A DNA stretch of 16,503 nucleotides from Pseudomonadota bacterium (GTDB lineage: Bacteria; Pseudomonadota; Gammaproteobacteria; UBA11654), in assembly GCA_029979325.1 (NCBI GenBank), contig JAPOHS010000023.1:1-16503 (forward strand), given 5' to 3'. Both the position numbers and the translations under genes were made by a program. Positions 15,005-16,503 of this stretch are shown here, one piece after another (position 1 is the first letter of the stretch; each line of letters begins with the position of its first letter). A model generated the notes under the pieces. That model was not told the origin of the DNA. It ran no database searches and was given only the letters and a program-made list of their open reading frames with translations.

Positions 15005-16503
15005 TTACTTCGCTAAATGTTCCTTAAAGAAGGCCTGCATTCTTGTATAAAGCTCAACATTATTCTCATACAGAGTGAAGCCGTGACCCTCTTCTCTCTT
15101 GATTAAAGACTCATAGGGAATGCCTTTTTCGTCGAGCGCATCCATTAAGGTTTCAGCCTGTTCAATCCTTACATTGTAATCCCTTCTTCCATGCACTATG
15201 AATAATGGTGCCTGAATTTTATCTATATGATATCTAGGCGATGTTTTTTTAATCTGAGCTTCATCTTTCTCAACATCAATTACATGATCCCTAAACCATC
15301 GACCTAGTCTAGAATCCCATCTTCCATCTTGTCGATAGAGCATTTCAAGATCCCATATCCCCACGTAGTTCACGGCACAGCTATACAGTTCTGGAGTCAG
15401 TGTAATTCCTGCCATGGTTGCATATCCACCATAACTGGCTCCATAGATGCAAACATGATCCGGATCTACAATTCCCTCAGACACAGCCCATTGAACTGCA
15501 TCAGTGAGGTCGTCCTGCATTTCAAGACCCCAGCGTTTGTATCCAATTCTTTCATAGCGTTTGCCATAACCGCCTGATCCTCTGAAGTTCACTTGCATCA
15601 CAGCATAACCTTGATTAGCAAAAAACTGAGTTTCAGGATTGAAGCGCCATACATCTTGAACTCCAAATGGGCCACCATGTGGATTAAGGATCAATGGCAA
15701 GTCTTTGCCATCACTATCGACTGGAACGGTTAAAAAGCCATAAATGGTTTCCCCATCTCTCGCTTCAAAAGAAAATGGCTTCATAGGCGACATTGTTTTT
15801 GGATCGATCCAAGGCCTGCTTGATCCGAGGTAGGCAAGACTGTTTTTGGCTCGATCATACATGTAGTAGTCACCAGGGTTAGTGTCGCTTCCAACAGATA
15901 AGACCATCTTCATTTCATCATCAGACATTGATGCAATTCCGACATAGTCTGTTTGAAGAGCACCTTTGAGCATCTCAATGATGTTTTTCCATTTGTCATT
16001 CACATAGTGTCTTTGAGGTTTGGTGTCTATATCCCTGTATACAACAGTGATCGGCTCACCATCTTCGGTAAAGCCCATAGCTGAGACATTTGCACCTTCT
16101 GCTTCAAACACATCTTCTATCTCTCCTGTATTAGGATCTAAAAGACTTATTGCATAGGTGTCTCTTCCAAGGTTGGATGTAATGTAAACTTTTTCTTGGT
16201 TTTCATCCCAACCAATGGCTCCCCAACCATTTTGTAGACCTTCATAACGATCGATTTCTCTGAACTCCTCATCTTCACCGTCTCTGTAGATGATCTTTGT
16301 TTCATATGAAAGAGATTCTTCATCTTGAAGAGCAGCAAGCCTAAGAACCCCATCACGATCAGTTGCCCAGTTGATGACTGGGCCTGGAGAGGTGATTTGC
16401 CTGAAAAACTTACCGTTATAGACATTCATTCTGTAGACATCCATGATGTAGCGTTTGCGATCATTCCTCATGACCAAAATATGGTCTGGATCATTGCTCA
16501 AAC
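15005..16503 (-). CDS. S9 family serine peptidase (prolyl oligopeptidase type), N-terminus missing
   Basis: This is the C-terminal part, about 498 residues, of an S9 (acylaminoacyl-peptidase/DPP4-like) peptidase. The frame stays open to the window edge. The TTG at 16501 is probably internal, as complete enzymes are about 650 residues. The first half is beta-propeller repeat sequence. The alpha/beta-hydrolase half follows, with the oxyanion region NPHGGPFG, the nucleophile in YGASYGGYA (Ser356 counting from 16501), Asp441 in HGRRDYNV and His473 in EEGHGF, so the triad is complete. Such enzymes release short peptides or amino acids from peptides. It is convergent with spdH, with 8 nt between the stops, and is therefore not part of the polyamine operon. 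Localisation is not visible without the N-terminus. Confidence 0.9.
   Translation of the reverse strand, partial: LSNDPDHILVMRNDRKRYIMDVYRMNVYNGKFFRQITSPGPVINWATDRDGVLRLAALQDEESLSYETKIIYRDGEDEEFREIDRYEGLQNGWGAIGWDENQEKVYITSNLGRDTYAISLLDPNTGEIEDVFEAEGANVSAMGFTEDGEPITVVYRDIDTKPQRHYVNDKWKNIIEMLKGALQTDYVGIASMSDDEMKMVLSVGSDTNPGDYYMYDRAKNSLAYLGSSRPWIDPKTMSPMKPFSFEARDGETIYGFLTVPVDSDGKDLPLILNPHGGPFGVQDVWRFNPETQFFANQGYAVMQVNFRGSGGYGKRYERIGYKRWGLEMQDDLTDAVQWAVSEGIVDPDHVCIYGASYGGYATMAGITLTPELYSCAVNYVGIWDLEMLYRQDGRWDSRLGRWFRDHVIDVEKDEAQIKKTSPRYHIDKIQAPLFIVHGRRDYNVRIEQAETLMDALDEKGIPYESLIKREEGHGFTLYENNVELYTRMQAFFKEHLAK

Noticed and set aside
14986..15010. Direct repeat AGTTACTT (14986-14993 and 15003-15010) spanning the convergent stops of spdH and the S9 peptidase
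   Set aside because: At only 8 bp, in coding ends and without inverted symmetry, it is neither a terminator nor an attachment site that I can support.

Overview
The window is 16.5 kb of AT-rich (roughly 40% GC by eye), densely coding DNA. The protein families, a Tat-dependent periplasmic dehydrogenase and a Pseudomonas-like polyamine gene order suggest a marine-type gammaproteobacterium. Arginine is written mostly as AGA/AGG, and no start codon has a well-placed strong Shine-Dalgarno site. I cannot name the lineage from sequence alone. I see no rRNA, tRNA, CRISPR array or insertion sequence.

Layout: (1) Positions 2-589 hold the 3' part of a membrane protein with a periplasmic coiled coil, followed by a small hotdog-fold thioesterase (616-1023). 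(2) Positions 1150-5450 encode an RND efflux pair, a membrane-fusion adaptor and an inner-membrane permease, coupled by a 1-nt stop/start overlap. (3) After a 37-nt gap containing a perfect 14-bp palindrome comes a tight seven-gene run on the + strand (5488-14996): puuD, puuA, spuC, puuB, a PotF/SpuD-type polyamine-binding protein, an exported YtcJ-like amidohydrolase, and a Tat-exported spermidine dehydrogenase (spdH). Neighbouring genes overlap or are at most 9 nt apart. (4) On the - strand, only 8 nt beyond spdH, is the C-terminal part of an S9 (prolyl oligopeptidase family) peptidase that runs off the window.

The seven-gene run reads as a polyamine scavenging and catabolism operon. SpdH would cleave spermidine in the periplasm, the binding protein would capture polyamines for import, PuuA would gamma-glutamylate putrescine, PuuB or SpuC would remove the other amino group, and PuuD would release the glutamyl group. 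The order puuD-puuA-spuC-binding protein matches Pseudomonas spuA-spuB-spuC-spuD, with an E. coli-type puuB inserted. No gamma-glutamyl-aminobutyraldehyde dehydrogenase (puuC), ABC permease/ATPase or puuR-type regulator lies in the window.

The main points for a second look are: a single-base frameshift that splits puuB into two otherwise intact halves; the uncharacterised exported amidohydrolase between two polyamine genes; the palindrome at the head of the operon; and the absence of Shine-Dalgarno sites at starts.
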